A stretch of DNA of 64,000 bases, from assembly GCF_900105675.1 (NCBI RefSeq), contig NZ_LT629786.1, positions 2,356,001-2,420,000 on the forward strand. Direction: 5' to 3'. Of this stretch, positions 48,288-57,226 are shown piece by piece (within the stretch, counting starts at the first letter, position 1; every line of letters begins with the position of its first letter). A program made the translations under genes and the position numbers. The notes beneath the pieces are model-generated. The model worked only from the letters and a program-made list of their open reading frames with translations, had not been told where the DNA came from and made no database searches. The stretch comes from Pseudomonas synxantha. GTDB taxonomy: Bacteria; Pseudomonadota; Gammaproteobacteria; Pseudomonadales; Pseudomonadaceae.

Positions 48288-49004
48288 GTGATATCGACCC
48301 TGCATGTAGCCAGACTCAAAGCCTGGGGCGCCCACGGCTTTACCGCCACCGGTGTGGTATTGGCCTTCCTGGCCACCCTGGCGCTGCTGGAAAACTCCCC
48401 CAAGGCATGCCTGCTGTGGCTGGGTCTGGCACTGGTGGTGGATGGCGTCGATGGCTCCCTCGCGCGACGGGTCAACGTCAGCACGGTGCTGCCCAGCTTT
48501 GACGGCTCGGTGCTGGACCTGGTGATCGATTACCTCACCTACGTATTTATCCCCGCGCTGTTTATCTACCGTTATATCGACCTGCCGGAGTTCACCCACC
48601 TGTTCACCGTGTCGGTGATTCTGGTGTCGTCGCTGTTCTGCTTCTGCAACGTGAACATGAAAAGCAAGGACAACTACTTCGTCGGCTTCCCCGCTGCCTG
48701 GAACGTGGTCGCCCTGTGCGTGTACATCATTCAGCCTGACGCCTGGGTCACCTTGCTGACCGTGATCGGCCTGGCATTGCTGACCGTGACACCGATGAAG
48801 TTTTTGCACCCGTTCCGGGTCAAGCGCTTCATGCCGATCAATATCGCGGTGACCACGATCTGGCTGTTGTGCAGCTTCCTGATGGTGGTGGACTACCCCA
48901 ACACCAATCCCTGGACGTTTGGCTTATGGTCGCTGATGTCGGCGTACTTCCTGGGGATTTGCATCTGGCGCACGGCGCTGGAGTGGATCGGAACCCACAA
49001 ATAA
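48288..49004 (+). CDS. pcs: Phosphatidylcholine synthase
   Basis: Pcs condenses CDP-diacylglycerol with choline at the inner membrane to form phosphatidylcholine in one step. The 238-residue protein has about eight membrane segments and the CDP-alcohol phosphotransferase motif in its Pcs form: VDGVDGSLARRVNVSTVLPS followed by FDGSVLDLVIDY. It starts with GTG at 48288 behind a TTGGAGA site. Single gene, followed by a short REP-derived hairpin that may end the transcript. Confidence 0.9.
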   Translation: MISTLHVARLKAWGAHGFTATGVVLAFLATLALLENSPKACLLWLGLALVVDGVDGSLARRVNVSTVLPSFDGSVLDLVIDYLTYVFIPALFIYRYIDLPEFTHLFTVSVILVSSLFCFCNVNMKSKDNYFVGFPAAWNVVALCVYIIQPDAWVTLLTVIGLALLTVTPMKFLHPFRVKRFMPINIAVTTIWLLCSFLMVVDYPNTNPWTFGLWSLMSAYFLGICIWRTALEWIGTHK

Positions 49005-49025
49005 CCAAGCGGACACGGTAAAAAT

Positions 49026-49050
49026 GTGGGAGGGGCCTGCCCCCTCCCAC
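49026..49050. repeat. Collapsed REPIN forming a perfect hairpin
   Basis: GTGGGAGGGG and CCCCTCCCAC pair perfectly around CCTGC. It consists of the two outer REP arm tips with the whole centre missing, as if a REPIN lost about 60 bases. Being 22 bases after the pcs stop and followed by ATTT, it may now act as a terminator. Confidence 0.8.
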
Positions 49051-49124
49051 ATTTGGTTATGCGTGCATTCGGCAGGTAAGATGGCAGCCTTTCGCATAGC
49101 GCCCCCCAACAATAAGCCCTGCCC

Positions 49125-49904
49125 ATGCCCTTCGAACTCAGTGTTGACCTCACCACCCTGGCCATCCTGGCCGTCGTCGCCTTTATCGCCGGTTTCATCG
49201 ACGCCATTGCCGGCGGTGGCGGCTTGCTGACCACCCCCGCGCTGCTCACCGCCGGCATGCCGCCTCATCTGGTACTGGGCACCAACAAACTCAGCTCCAC
49301 CTTCGGCTCGGCTACCGCCAGTTTCACCTTCTACCGCCGCAAGCTGTTCCACCCGCGCCAATGGGTGCACGCCATCGTCGGCACCTTGGTCGGCGCGTTG
49401 ACTGGCGCAGTGGTCGCCCACTACCTGCCCGCCGAGGCGTTGAACAAGATGCTGCCGGTGATTGTCTTCGCCTGCGGCGTGTACCTGTTGTTCGGCGGCA
49501 CGCCAAAGGCGCCACTGGACGTGGATGCGCCGATCAAGAAGAAGTGGCAAGCCACCCAGGGTTTTGGCCTGGGCTTCTACGACGGCGTGGCCGGCCCCGG
49601 CACCGGGGCGTTCTGGACCGTCAGCACCATGCTCTTGCACCCCATCGACCTGGTAAAGGCCAGCGGCGTGGCGCGCAGCATGAACTTCGTCAGCAACGCG
49701 GCGGCGCTGACGGTGTTTATCATCAATGGCTCGGTGGATTGGATTGTCGGCCTGGCGATGGGTGTGTCGGTGATGGGTGGCGCATTCTTTGGCGCCCGCA
49801 GCGCGATCAGCGGCGGCGCCAAATTCATTCGCCCGGTGTTTATCACCGTGGTCCTCGGCCTGACGGTGCGCCTAGCCTGGCAGCACTGGTTCAGCGTGGC
49901 CTAG
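49125..49904 (+). CDS. TSUP-family (TauE/SafE) permease
   Basis: A 259-residue membrane protein of the sulfite/organosulfonate exporter family, eight predicted segments. Family features: [22 protein letters not shown] in the first repeat, [40 protein letters not shown] in the second repeat and [17 protein letters not shown]. Substrate unknown. Its last 33 bases overlap the convergent nudC gene. Confidence 0.88.
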   Translation: MPFELSVDLTTLAILAVVAFIAGFIDAIAGGGGLLTTPALLTAGMPPHLVLGTNKLSSTFGSATASFTFYRRKLFHPRQWVHAIVGTLVGALTGAVVAHYLPAEALNKMLPVIVFACGVYLLFGGTPKAPLDVDAPIKKKWQATQGFGLGFYDGVAGPGTGAFWTVSTMLLHPIDLVKASGVARSMNFVSNAAALTVFIINGSVDWIVGLAMGVSVMGGAFFGARSAISGGAKFIRPVFITVVLGLTVRLAWQHWFSVA

Positions 49905-50705
49905 GCGGCGGGCCACGTAGAGGTCGATCAAGTAGCGGGCAATCGAACGTGACGCCGGCAACGGTGGCAGCTCATGGATATTGAACCACTGCGCGTCTTC
50001 GATCTCGTCGGCCTGGGGCACGATATCGCCACCGGCGTACTCGGCATGAAAGCCCAGCATCATTGAATGGGGAAACGGCCAGCACTGGCTGCCCATGTAC
50101 TCGATGTTCTTGACCTCCACCTGCACCTCTTCGCGCACTTCGCGGATCAGGCAGTCTTCGGCGGACTCACCCGGTTCGGCAAAGCCGGCCAAGGTGCTGT
50201 AGACCCCGGTCACAAAGCGTGGCGAGCGTGCCAGCAGAATCTCATCGCCACGGGTCACCAGCACGATCATGCTCGGCGAAATCCGTGGGTAGCTGCGCAG
50301 GTCACAGGCCTGGCAGTACATCGCCCGTTCCCGCGGCACCTGGACCATGGCCTGGCCGCAACTCCCGCAGAACCGATGCTCTCGCGCCCAGGTGCCGATC
50401 TGTGCGGCGTAGCCCAGCACCTTGTACAGGGTGTGATCGCCTTGCAGCATGAAGCCGCGCAGGCCTTGCCAACTGCACCCGGGAACCTCTGCCGGCGCAT
50501 TGAGCTCCAGCAGGTACACCGGCTCGCCGTCGAGGTGGCCAATGCCGTGCTCGGCAAACACCGACAGGTCCTGGCGCTTAAGCCATTCACGCGGGAACAG
50601 CGGGCCATTGGTGTCGTGCAAAAAGCCCTCGCGGCTGCGGGCAACAGCCCAGCCGCCCGGGGTGTCGTTGTCCAGCAGCGTTGTGGTAATCCAGCCTGGG
50701 GTCAT
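49872..50705 (-). CDS. nudC: NAD+ diphosphatase/RNA decapping hydrolase NudC
   Basis: NudC hydrolyses NADH to NMNH and AMP and removes NAD caps from RNA. The 277-residue protein has the zinc ribbon (CGSCGQ...[11 protein letters not shown]), the Nudix box [20 protein letters not shown] and the NudC signature, here [14 protein letters not shown], with Cys in place of the usual Pro in SQPWPF. The ATG at 50705 is used; a TTG three codons upstream is in frame. Five bases separate it from the crotonase gene upstream, so they form an operon. Confidence 0.93.
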   Translation of the reverse strand: MTPGWITTTLLDNDTPGGWAVARSREGFLHDTNGPLFPREWLKRQDLSVFAEHGIGHLDGEPVYLLELNAPAEVPGCSWQGLRGFMLQGDHTLYKVLGYAAQIGTWAREHRFCGSCGQAMVQVPRERAMYCQACDLRSYPRISPSMIVLVTRGDEILLARSPRFVTGVYSTLAGFAEPGESAEDCLIREVREEVQVEVKNIEYMGSQCWPFPHSMMLGFHAEYAGGDIVPQADEIEDAQWFNIHELPPLPASRSIARYLIDLYVARRLGHAEPVLPG

Positions 50706-50710
50706 GTCAG

Positions 50711-51523
50711 TCAATCCACGAATTCGGGTTTCTGCTTGCTCATATGGGCCGCGATGGCCACGCGCAGGTCGTTGGATTGCAACATAGCCGAGTTCCAGGT
50801 GGCAACGTATTCCAGGCCGTCATTGACTGTGTGGTCACGCATGTAACTGATCATAGCTTTGGTGCCGGTCACGGCGATCGGCGACTTGGCCGCGATTTCA
50901 TGGGCGATTTCCATAACGCCGGCCAGCAGGCTGTCCTGATCGGCATACACGCGATTGACCAGGCCGATGCTGCGCGCTTCTTCGGCGCCAAACTGGCGAC
51001 CGGTGTAGGCCAGCTCACGCAGCATACCGTCGCCGATGATGCGCGGCAGGCGTTGCAAAGTGCCCACGTCGGCGGCCATGCCGATGTCGATTTCCTTGAT
51101 CGAGAATTGCGCGTCCTCGGCGGCGTAACGCATGTCGCAGGCACTGATCAGGTCGATGGCGCCGCCGATGCAATAACCCTGGATCGCCGCCAGCACCGGC
51201 TTGCGGCAGTTGTCGACCGCATTGAACGAAGCTTGCAGCTCGAGGATCTTGCGCCGCAGCAGGCGTGCGTTGCGTCCCACGTCCTTGCCAAACTCATTGG
51301 CCACCGAGGCCAGCAGCATCAGGTCGATACCCGAGGAAAAGTGCTTGCCATTGCCGCTGAGCACCACGACGCGCACGGCATCGGTATCTTCGACCCATTG
51401 GAAGATCTCGATGATTTCGCTCCAGAACGCCGCGTTCATGGCGTTGATCTTTTCCGGGCGATTGATCTGCACATGGGCAACGTTGCCGCTGAGTTCGACA
51501 ACGAAGGCTTGGTATTCGGACAT
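50711..51523 (-). CDS. Crotonase family enzyme, dienoyl-CoA isomerase-like
   Basis: A 270-residue enoyl-CoA hydratase/isomerase. The CoA oxyanion-hole regions appear as [15 protein letters not shown] and [20 protein letters not shown]. The acidic residues of [18 protein letters not shown] match the delta(3,5)-delta(2,4)-dienoyl-CoA isomerase (ECH1) subgroup, in which Asp/Glu at these positions move protons; a role in degrading unsaturated fatty acids is therefore likely. It is followed at once by nudC. Confidence 0.88.
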   Translation of the reverse strand: MSEYQAFVVELSGNVAHVQINRPEKINAMNAAFWSEIIEIFQWVEDTDAVRVVVLSGNGKHFSSGIDLMLLASVANEFGKDVGRNARLLRRKILELQASFNAVDNCRKPVLAAIQGYCIGGAIDLISACDMRYAAEDAQFSIKEIDIGMAADVGTLQRLPRIIGDGMLRELAYTGRQFGAEEARSIGLVNRVYADQDSLLAGVMEIAHEIAAKSPIAVTGTKAMISYMRDHTVNDGLEYVATWNSAMLQSNDLRVAIAAHMSKQKPEFVD

Positions 51524-51701
51524 GGCAGTGATCCCTGACTGGCGATTGAGAAAGCCCAGACTATATCAAGGGTGTGCCACGGCGCATCGGCCAAAAGCGG
51601 GACCGGCCGCGCAAAAGACGCTGGATAAAATGCCGCGTACACGCCATCCTGCGCGCTTTAAGCCGCCTGACCCGCGGCGTTCGACGCTCGAAGGATATGC
51701 C

Positions 51702-52256
51702 ATGCACGCCCAGCCCCTCACATGCGCCGATTTAGACCTGATCGACGAAACCCTGCTCAAGTACGGCGATGACCATTCGGTGCTGAACCTGGCCGAACTC
51801 GATGGCTACTTCACCGCCCTGGTGTCCGGCCCGGCCCAGGTTGACGTGGCTCAATGGTTCCCAGCCATCTGGGGTGGGCAGAACCCGGAATGGGAAAGCA
51901 TGGACGAGGCCCAGGGTTTTCTTGAACTGTGCGTGCGCCATATGAATACCCTGGCCGCCCAGTTGGCCAGCGATTCCCAGGCGTTCAAGGCGCGTTTCGA
52001 TGAAACCGAGCATCAGGGCCAGGCGGTGACCCTTGCCGAGGAATGGTGCTTTGGCTACGTGCGAGGCGTGACGATCGGTAACTGGCCTGAATTGCCCGTC
52101 GAACAAGCCGGGCAATTGGAGAAAATCTCCTGGTGCGCTGAGCAGGACAATTTCGAATTGCCGGTGGACCTGGATGTAGACGCCCATCAACAGCAGGTCA
52201 GCGCTATCGAGCCGGCTGCGCGGACGCTACATGACTACTGGCTGAGCCAGCGCTGA
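51702..52256 (+). CDS. UPF0149/YecA-like protein
   Basis: A 184-residue soluble acidic protein of the UPF0149 (YecA/YgfB) family: LNLAELDGYFTALVSGP near the start, PEWESMDEAQGFLELCVRHMN and the family block AEEWCFGYVRGVTIGNWPEL. The C-terminal SEC-C zinc motif of longer YecA proteins is absent. Function unknown. The ATG at 51702 has an AAGGA site; the frame is open far upstream but antisense to the crotonase gene. Confidence 0.85.
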   Translation: MHAQPLTCADLDLIDETLLKYGDDHSVLNLAELDGYFTALVSGPAQVDVAQWFPAIWGGQNPEWESMDEAQGFLELCVRHMNTLAAQLASDSQAFKARFDETEHQGQAVTLAEEWCFGYVRGVTIGNWPELPVEQAGQLEKISWCAEQDNFELPVDLDVDAHQQQVSAIEPAARTLHDYWLSQR

Positions 52257-52295
52257 GGCGGGCTTATTTCGTCTACAAACGCTAGCCGCAGACCT

Positions 52296-52305
52296 GTGGG
52301 AGGGG
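52296..52305. repeat. REP remnant
   Basis: GTGGGAGGGG followed by unrelated sequence: only the outer tip of a REP arm remains, between the YecA-like gene and aroA. Confidence 0.55.
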
Positions 52306-52425
52306 ACCACTAAAAAGTCATGCCGATCACCAGCTCACTCGACAAACATGGCGTGTTTGCCTGATTATTCGGGTCCGCACGTCGGCCACTCCATGCCATC
52401 TCGCCTTGACCAGGAGCCTTGTCCC

Positions 52426-53682
52426 TTGAGTTCGCAGAAAACCTTGACCGTTACACCGCCCGACTTTCCCCTCAATGGCAAGGTTGCGCCCCCCGGCTCC
52501 AAGTCCATTACCAACCGCGCCCTGTTGCTGGCGGCATTGGCCAAGGGCACCAGCCGCTTGAGCGGTGCGCTGAAAAGCGACGATACTCGCCACATGTCGG
52601 TCGCCCTGCGCCAGATGGGCGTAAGCATCGATGAACCGGACGACACCACCTTCGTCGTCACCAGCCAAGGTTCGCTGCAATTGCCGGCCCAGCCGTTGTT
52701 CCTCGGCAACGCCGGCACCGCCATGCGCTTTCTCACTGCGGCCGTGGCCACCGTGCAAGGCACCGTGGTACTGGACGGCGACGAGTACATGCAAAAACGC
52801 CCGATCGGCCCGTTGCTGGCTACCCTGGGCCAGAACGGTATCCAGGTCGACAGCCCCACCGGCTGCCCACCGGTGACCGTGCACGGCGTGGGCAAGGTGC
52901 AAGCCAAGCGCTTTGAAATCGATGGCGGCCTGTCCAGCCAGTACGTATCAGCCCTGCTGATGCTCGCAGCCTGTGGTGAGGCGCCGATTGAAGTGGCGCT
53001 GACCGGCAAGGACATCGGTGCCCGTGGCTACGTGGACCTGACCCTCGATTGCATGCGCGCATTCGGCGCCCAGGTCGAAGCCGTGGACGACACCACCTGG
53101 CGCGTGGCCCCGACCGGCTACAGCGCGCACGATTACCTGATCGAACCCGACGCGTCCGCCGCCACCTACCTGTGGGCCGCCGAAGTGTTGACCGGTGGCC
53201 GTATCGATATCGGTGTCGCGGCACAGGATTTCACCCAGCCGGACGCCGAGGCCCAGGCCGTGATCGCCCAGTTCCCGAATATGCAGGCCACGGTAGTGGG
53301 CTCACAAATGCAGGACGCCATCCCGACCCTGGCCGTCCTCGCCGCATTCAACAACACCCCGGTGCGTTTCACTGAACTGGCGAACCTGCGCGTCAAGGAA
53401 TGTGATCGCGTACAGGCGCTGCACGATGGCCTAAATGAGATCCGCCCAGGCCTGGCGACCATCGAGGGTGATGATCTGCTGGTTGCGAGCGACCCTGCCC
53501 TGGCCGGCACCACGTGCACGGCGCTGATCGATACCCACGCCGACCATCGCATCGCCATGTGCTTTGCCCTGGCCGGTCTGAAAGTCTCGGGCATTCGCAT
53601 CCAGGACCCGGACTGCGTGGCCAAGACTTACCCAGGGTATTGGAAAGCCTTGGGCAGCCTGGGCGTGCAATTGACCTACTGA
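52426..53682 (+). CDS. aroA: Stand-alone 3-phosphoshikimate 1-carboxyvinyltransferase (EPSP synthase)
   Basis: EPSP synthase of the shikimate pathway, about 418 residues. Motifs: PGSKSITNRALLLAALAKG (phosphate/PEP binding), LGNAGTAMRFLTAAV, DGGLSSQYVSALLM, ANLRVKECDR and DTHADHRIAM. The SSQ form places it nearer class I than the SAQ form of class II. The residue matching Pro101 of the E. coli enzyme is Phe. Pseudomonas usually carries an aroA fused to prephenate dehydrogenase elsewhere, so this may be a second, stand-alone copy. Start TTG at 52426 with AGGAG nine bases before; no ATG fits. Confidence 0.9.
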   Translation: MSSQKTLTVTPPDFPLNGKVAPPGSKSITNRALLLAALAKGTSRLSGALKSDDTRHMSVALRQMGVSIDEPDDTTFVVTSQGSLQLPAQPLFLGNAGTAMRFLTAAVATVQGTVVLDGDEYMQKRPIGPLLATLGQNGIQVDSPTGCPPVTVHGVGKVQAKRFEIDGGLSSQYVSALLMLAACGEAPIEVALTGKDIGARGYVDLTLDCMRAFGAQVEAVDDTTWRVAPTGYSAHDYLIEPDASAATYLWAAEVLTGGRIDIGVAAQDFTQPDAEAQAVIAQFPNMQATVVGSQMQDAIPTLAVLAAFNNTPVRFTELANLRVKECDRVQALHDGLNEIRPGLATIEGDDLLVASDPALAGTTCTALIDTHADHRIAMCFALAGLKVSGIRIQDPDCVAKTYPGYWKALGSLGVQLTY

Positions 53683-53715
53683 GACGCCGACCGTGAAACC
53701 TCGCCGGGAGCGTCA

Positions 53716-54105
53716 ATGAGCATTCGCCAACCTTGCCCACCCGGCGCCTGTGTCTGCGACCGTGAACAACTGCTGGAGGCGCCCGGCGCTGACCTGCGCA
53801 TCCTCCAACTGACGCGACAGCAGGAAAAAATCCTGCTCGAGCGCCTTGAAAACCTCAAAAGCCTGCAAGACCTGGAACATATGCAACAGCGGATGTACGA
53901 GCAACTCGGCATCCGCGTGCATATCGCGCCAGGGCACACCGAGGTCAAGAGCATGCGCGGGATCCAGATCGTCATCGACGAACTGCCGGGCATGTGCCGC
54001 AAGACCCGGCAAGCGATCCCGACGTCGATCCGCCGCGGCCTCGAGAAACGCCCGGAGATTGCCTACCGCTTGCTGGATGCCCACGACCTGTTTCGCGACG
54101 CTTGA
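53716..54105 (+). CDS. Conserved hypothetical protein with Cys-rich N-terminus
   Basis: A 129-residue soluble protein not assigned to a family. It begins with a cluster of three Cys (RQPCPPGACVCDREQLLE), then a helical, coiled-coil-like stretch (ILLERLENLKSLQDLEHMQQ), and ends in a mixed segment with GIQIVIDELPGMCRKTRQ. The Cys cluster could bind iron or zinc. A GGGAG site five bases before the ATG supports translation; it begins 33 bases after aroA and is likely co-transcribed. Confidence 0.7.
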   Translation: MSIRQPCPPGACVCDREQLLEAPGADLRILQLTRQQEKILLERLENLKSLQDLEHMQQRMYEQLGIRVHIAPGHTEVKSMRGIQIVIDELPGMCRKTRQAIPTSIRRGLEKRPEIAYRLLDAHDLFRDA

Positions 54106-54106
54106 A

Positions 54107-54706
54107 TCATCCCGCGACCGTCTCGCGCTGAAACACTCCCAGCCCCACGGCCCTGGCCGCTTGCAAATGCGCCTGGGCACTACCGCTTTCCGAGTCCAGC
54201 AACAGCTCGGAGGTCAGTACTTGCGCCCCGCAGTAATCAAAAATGCCGTAGTCGATCTGGGTGCGCATGGCCTTGGCATAACCGTGTCGATCAAAAGCGC
54301 TTTCATCCGCGCCACCGAGGGCCAGCAGGTGCACCTGCAAGTGCCGCAATTTTTTCTCCACCGCTGTGTCAGGGCCATAGTCGATCGCCCAGCCATTGAC
54401 AAACACGCGGTCCACCCAACCCTTGAGCAAGGCCGGCATTGACCACCAGTAGATCGGGAACGCCAGCACCAGGGCGTCGGCGCGCTCGATGCGGGCCTGT
54501 TCGGCCACCACGTCGGCTGGCGGCGTTGCGTGATTACGGTGCACCTGGTGATCAGCGGCGGTGTAGCGAGGGTCGAAGCCTTCTGCGGCAAGGTCGGCGA
54601 TTTCAAAGGTGTGGCCGGCGGCGGTCAAACCGGCACCGACCTGGGCGGCCACGCTGTGGGTGAGGGATTGCGGGTCGTGATGGGCAACAACAATCAGTGC
54701 GTGCAT
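54107..54706 (-). CDS. NAD(P)H-dependent oxidoreductase, flavodoxin fold
   Basis: A 199-residue Flavodoxin_2 enzyme of the KefF/MdaB/NQO type: LIVVAHHDPQSLTHSVA (phosphate loop), FPIYWWSMPALLKGWVDRVF (FMN contact, about 83-102) and LLALGGADESAF. Probable FMN-dependent quinone reductase. It is divergent from a TetR gene and shares with it a 72-base promoter region carrying two similar palindromes. Confidence 0.9.
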   Translation of the reverse strand: MHALIVVAHHDPQSLTHSVAAQVGAGLTAAGHTFEIADLAAEGFDPRYTAADHQVHRNHATPPADVVAEQARIERADALVLAFPIYWWSMPALLKGWVDRVFVNGWAIDYGPDTAVEKKLRHLQVHLLALGGADESAFDRHGYAKAMRTQIDYGIFDYCGAQVLTSELLLDSESGSAQAHLQAARAVGLGVFQRETVAG

Positions 54707-54732
54707 GACTTTGACTCCCTTTTGGCTTAATC

Positions 54733-54771
54733 TACTTTTAGTAAGTTAAGTTGAATAAGTTACTTTTGGTA
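54733..54771. promoter_or_regulatory. Two palindromic sites in the oxidoreductase/TetR promoter
   Basis: TACTTTTAGTA at 54733-54743 is a perfect palindrome around its centre; TACTTTTGGTA at 54761-54771 is the same with one change. They are 28 bases apart, in an AT-rich gap between two divergent starts. Candidate operators for the TetR protein encoded at 54779. Confidence 0.6.
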
Positions 54772-54778
54772 TATAAGC

Positions 54779-55381
54779 ATGTCAAGCACTGAATCCCCTG
54801 CCCCGCGTCGGCGTCTATCCCGTGAAGGTCGCCTGCGCCAGTTACTCGATGTGGCCTGGCAACTGGTCCGCGCAGAGGGCACCGACGCCCTGACCCTGGG
54901 CCGTCTGGCAGAACTGGCGGGCGTTACCAAGCCGGTGGTCTACGACCACTTCACTACGCGTGCAGGGTTACTGACCGCGTTGTATGCAGATTTCGACGAG
55001 CGTCAGGATCAGGTCTTTACCGATGCCATCCAGACCAGCAACGCGACGCTGGAGGACCGGGCGTGGGTGATCGCCTCGTCCTATGTCGATTGCGTGTTGT
55101 TGCAAGGCCGGGAAATCCCGGGGGTGATTGCAGCGTTGAGCGGTTCGCCGGAGCTGGAGGCGCTCAAGCGTGAATATGAGGCGATCTTCCTGGAGAAATG
55201 CCGCGACGCGCTGGCCCCCTTCGCCTCAGGTGGCAGTATTTCCCAGGCTGGCCTGCGGGCCATGCTCGGCGCAGCAGAAGCGTTGTCCCATGCGGCGGCC
55301 AATGGCGAGATCAGCCGCGAGGAGGCGCAAGAGGAATTGCTGGCGACCATCCTGGGGATGGTCAATCGCGTCAGGCGGTAG
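54779..55381 (+). CDS. TetR-family regulator
   Basis: A 200-residue TetR protein with the HTH at residues 19-60 (LLDVAWQLVRAEGTDALTLGRLAELAGVTKPVVYDHFTTRAGLL). The C-terminal domain is helical. It is divergent from the flavodoxin-fold oxidoreductase gene, the probable target, and is likely autoregulated. The last 11 bases overlap the convergent GNAT gene. Confidence 0.9.
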   Translation: MSSTESPAPRRRLSREGRLRQLLDVAWQLVRAEGTDALTLGRLAELAGVTKPVVYDHFTTRAGLLTALYADFDERQDQVFTDAIQTSNATLEDRAWVIASSYVDCVLLQGREIPGVIAALSGSPELEALKREYEAIFLEKCRDALAPFASGGSISQAGLRAMLGAAEALSHAAANGEISREEAQEELLATILGMVNRVRR

Positions 55382-56048
55382 GAGAACGGCCCTGGATAAA
55401 CAGCTGGACCTTGCGCGTCAACTGATCCAGGTGCCGGTCGCGCTGCTTCTCCGCGTCGACCATGGCGCGCTTGCCGTGCTTTTGCAGCAGGTAGGTATGG
55501 ATCTGGCGTACTTCCAGCGAGCTATAGATCGGCGCCACATCCAGCACGCCCATCAGCCCGTCGGTGCCGTAGTCGCGGGTGTTCATCAACACTTGCGTAC
55601 CCCGCGCCCCGCGCACTCGGAACCCTATGGCCTCGAAGACCGGGACCTTCTCCACCGCACAGGCCAGCTCAGCATGGGGATAGCGCGCCAGCACCTCGCC
55701 CAGCATGCCCCGCGCCACACCCTGACGACGAAAGCCAGCCTGCACCGCCATGAAGGCTATGCCACACGCCTCTGGATCGTCCTTCACCGGCAGGTATAGG
55801 CAAAAACCAATAACGGTCTCTGCCTGCATCGCCACGACCAACTCGACGGCAATGCCCTTTGTGCCATTCAACGCCTCAAGGTACAGATGCACCTCAAAGC
55901 CAATGGCGTACTGGTAGATGTTGTACAGCAGGTTGCTTGGCGCCAACGCCACGCTGCTGATGTCGGTGAGGTTGTCCACCACCATCTGCAGGATCTGGCT
56001 GTTGACCGATTCTGGGCACGGCGTGGTATAGCGGGTAAGGCTGAACAT
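55371..56048 (-). CDS. GNAT family N-acetyltransferase
   Basis: A 225-residue GNAT protein: acetyl-CoA motif A in IAFMAVQAGFRRQGVARGML (about 97-116), with the preceding strand ETVIGFCLYLPVKDD. The C-terminal 70 residues, rich in charged and helical sequence, are not part of the basic GNAT fold. Substrate unknown. It ends inside the TetR gene by 11 bases and is followed upstream by the LysR gene on the same strand, 56 bases away. Confidence 0.82.
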   Translation of the reverse strand: MFSLTRYTTPCPESVNSQILQMVVDNLTDISSVALAPSNLLYNIYQYAIGFEVHLYLEALNGTKGIAVELVVAMQAETVIGFCLYLPVKDDPEACGIAFMAVQAGFRRQGVARGMLGEVLARYPHAELACAVEKVPVFEAIGFRVRGARGTQVLMNTRDYGTDGLMGVLDVAPIYSSLEVRQIHTYLLQKHGKRAMVDAEKQRDRHLDQLTRKVQLFIQGRSPTA

Positions 56049-56104
56049 GCAAATTCCTGGAGTTTCGCGTCAAGGCAGCGGCGATTGTACCCGTTGCGGC
56101 CCCC

Positions 56105-56989
56105 TCATGGCCCGCATACCTCGCGCAGGCAACCGCGCAGCCAGCGATGGCCCAGGTCGGCATCCTGGCGTGGGTGCCAAAGCATTGCCACGGTGAACGT
56201 CGGTAACGTGACCGGCAGTTCAAAGCAGTGCAGCCCTCGGGCCGGTACGGTGATGTAGCGCTCAGGCACGCTGGCGATCAGGTCAGTCTCGCGGGCCAGG
56301 GCGATGGCAGTGTTGAAGCCGGCGACCACGATACCGACCTGCCGTACAAGACCCAGGGCCTGCAGTGCAGCGTCGATCTGACCACGATCCTGCCCACGCC
56401 GTGACACATAGACATGTTGCCCCTGGGCAAAACGCGCGGCGCTGATCTTGCCGCCGCTCAAGGCATGGCCATCGCGCACCACGCCCACCAGGCGGTCACG
56501 AAACAGCGCCTGGGTCAGCACCTCAGGGCTGGCATCGGCATCGACCACACCGGTTTCCAGGTCGACACCGCCTTCACGTAACAGCGCGCTGGCTTTGTCG
56601 CTTTTATTGACGAAACGCAAACGCACACCTGGGGCCTCACGTGCGATGCGCGCCAACAGCGCCGGGCCGAAGCTTTCGACAAACTCCTCACTGGTGCGCA
56701 GGGTGAAGGTGCGCACCAACCCACCCAGATCCAGGCTGTGAGCCGGACGCAGCACGGCGTAGGCATCCTGCACCAGTTGGCTGACCTGCTCGCGTAATTG
56801 CAACGCCCGTGGCGTCGGCACCAAGCCGCGACCGGCGCGTACCAGCAACGGATCACCAGTGGCCGCACGCAAACGCGCCAAGGCCCGGCTCATGGCCGAA
56901 GGGCTCAGGCGCAGGCGCTTGGCGGCACGGGCGACGCTGCCTTCGGCCAGCAAAATATCCAGGGTGATCAGCAAATTGAAGTCGGTCAT
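56105..56989 (-). CDS. LysR-family regulator
   Basis: A 294-residue LysR regulator. The HTH region is NLLITLDILLAEGSVARAAKRLRLSPSAMSRALARLR, of the 'LL.tL..LL.e.SV..AA' type that often controls a divergent MFS exporter. The nearest divergent gene is the DHA2-like exporter at 57993, but a kilobase of repeats now lies between. Effector unknown. Confidence 0.9.
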   Translation of the reverse strand: MTDFNLLITLDILLAEGSVARAAKRLRLSPSAMSRALARLRAATGDPLLVRAGRGLVPTPRALQLREQVSQLVQDAYAVLRPAHSLDLGGLVRTFTLRTSEEFVESFGPALLARIAREAPGVRLRFVNKSDKASALLREGGVDLETGVVDADASPEVLTQALFRDRLVGVVRDGHALSGGKISAARFAQGQHVYVSRRGQDRGQIDAALQALGLVRQVGIVVAGFNTAIALARETDLIASVPERYITVPARGLHCFELPVTLPTFTVAMLWHPRQDADLGHRWLRGCLREVCGP

Positions 56990-57131
56990 GCGGGCTCCGA
57001 TGAGTATGGGTATTGCCGAAGGCGCTCACCCTCGCGACGCTCTAAATGGGGGAGCGGCTTGCCCTAACGCCGGTCAGTTAAGCGCAGCCCCCCTGTGGGA
57101 TGGGGCTTGCTCCCGATGGCGGCCTGACAGC

Positions 57132-57226
57132 CAGCGTGGTTTAACGGGACGGCTCAGATCAAAAGCAGATCAAGATCAAGAGCGGCTCGCTGCGCATCGT
57201 GGTTACCGTCGGCTTCTACACAGTTA
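57132..57226. repeat. Repeat A, copy 1
   Basis: Begins CAGCGTGGTTTAACGGG, contains AGATCAAAAGC and AGATCAAGA motifs and CTCGCTGCGCATCGTGGTTA. The same order of motifs recurs at 57709, with scattered substitutions and small indels. Confidence 0.8.
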
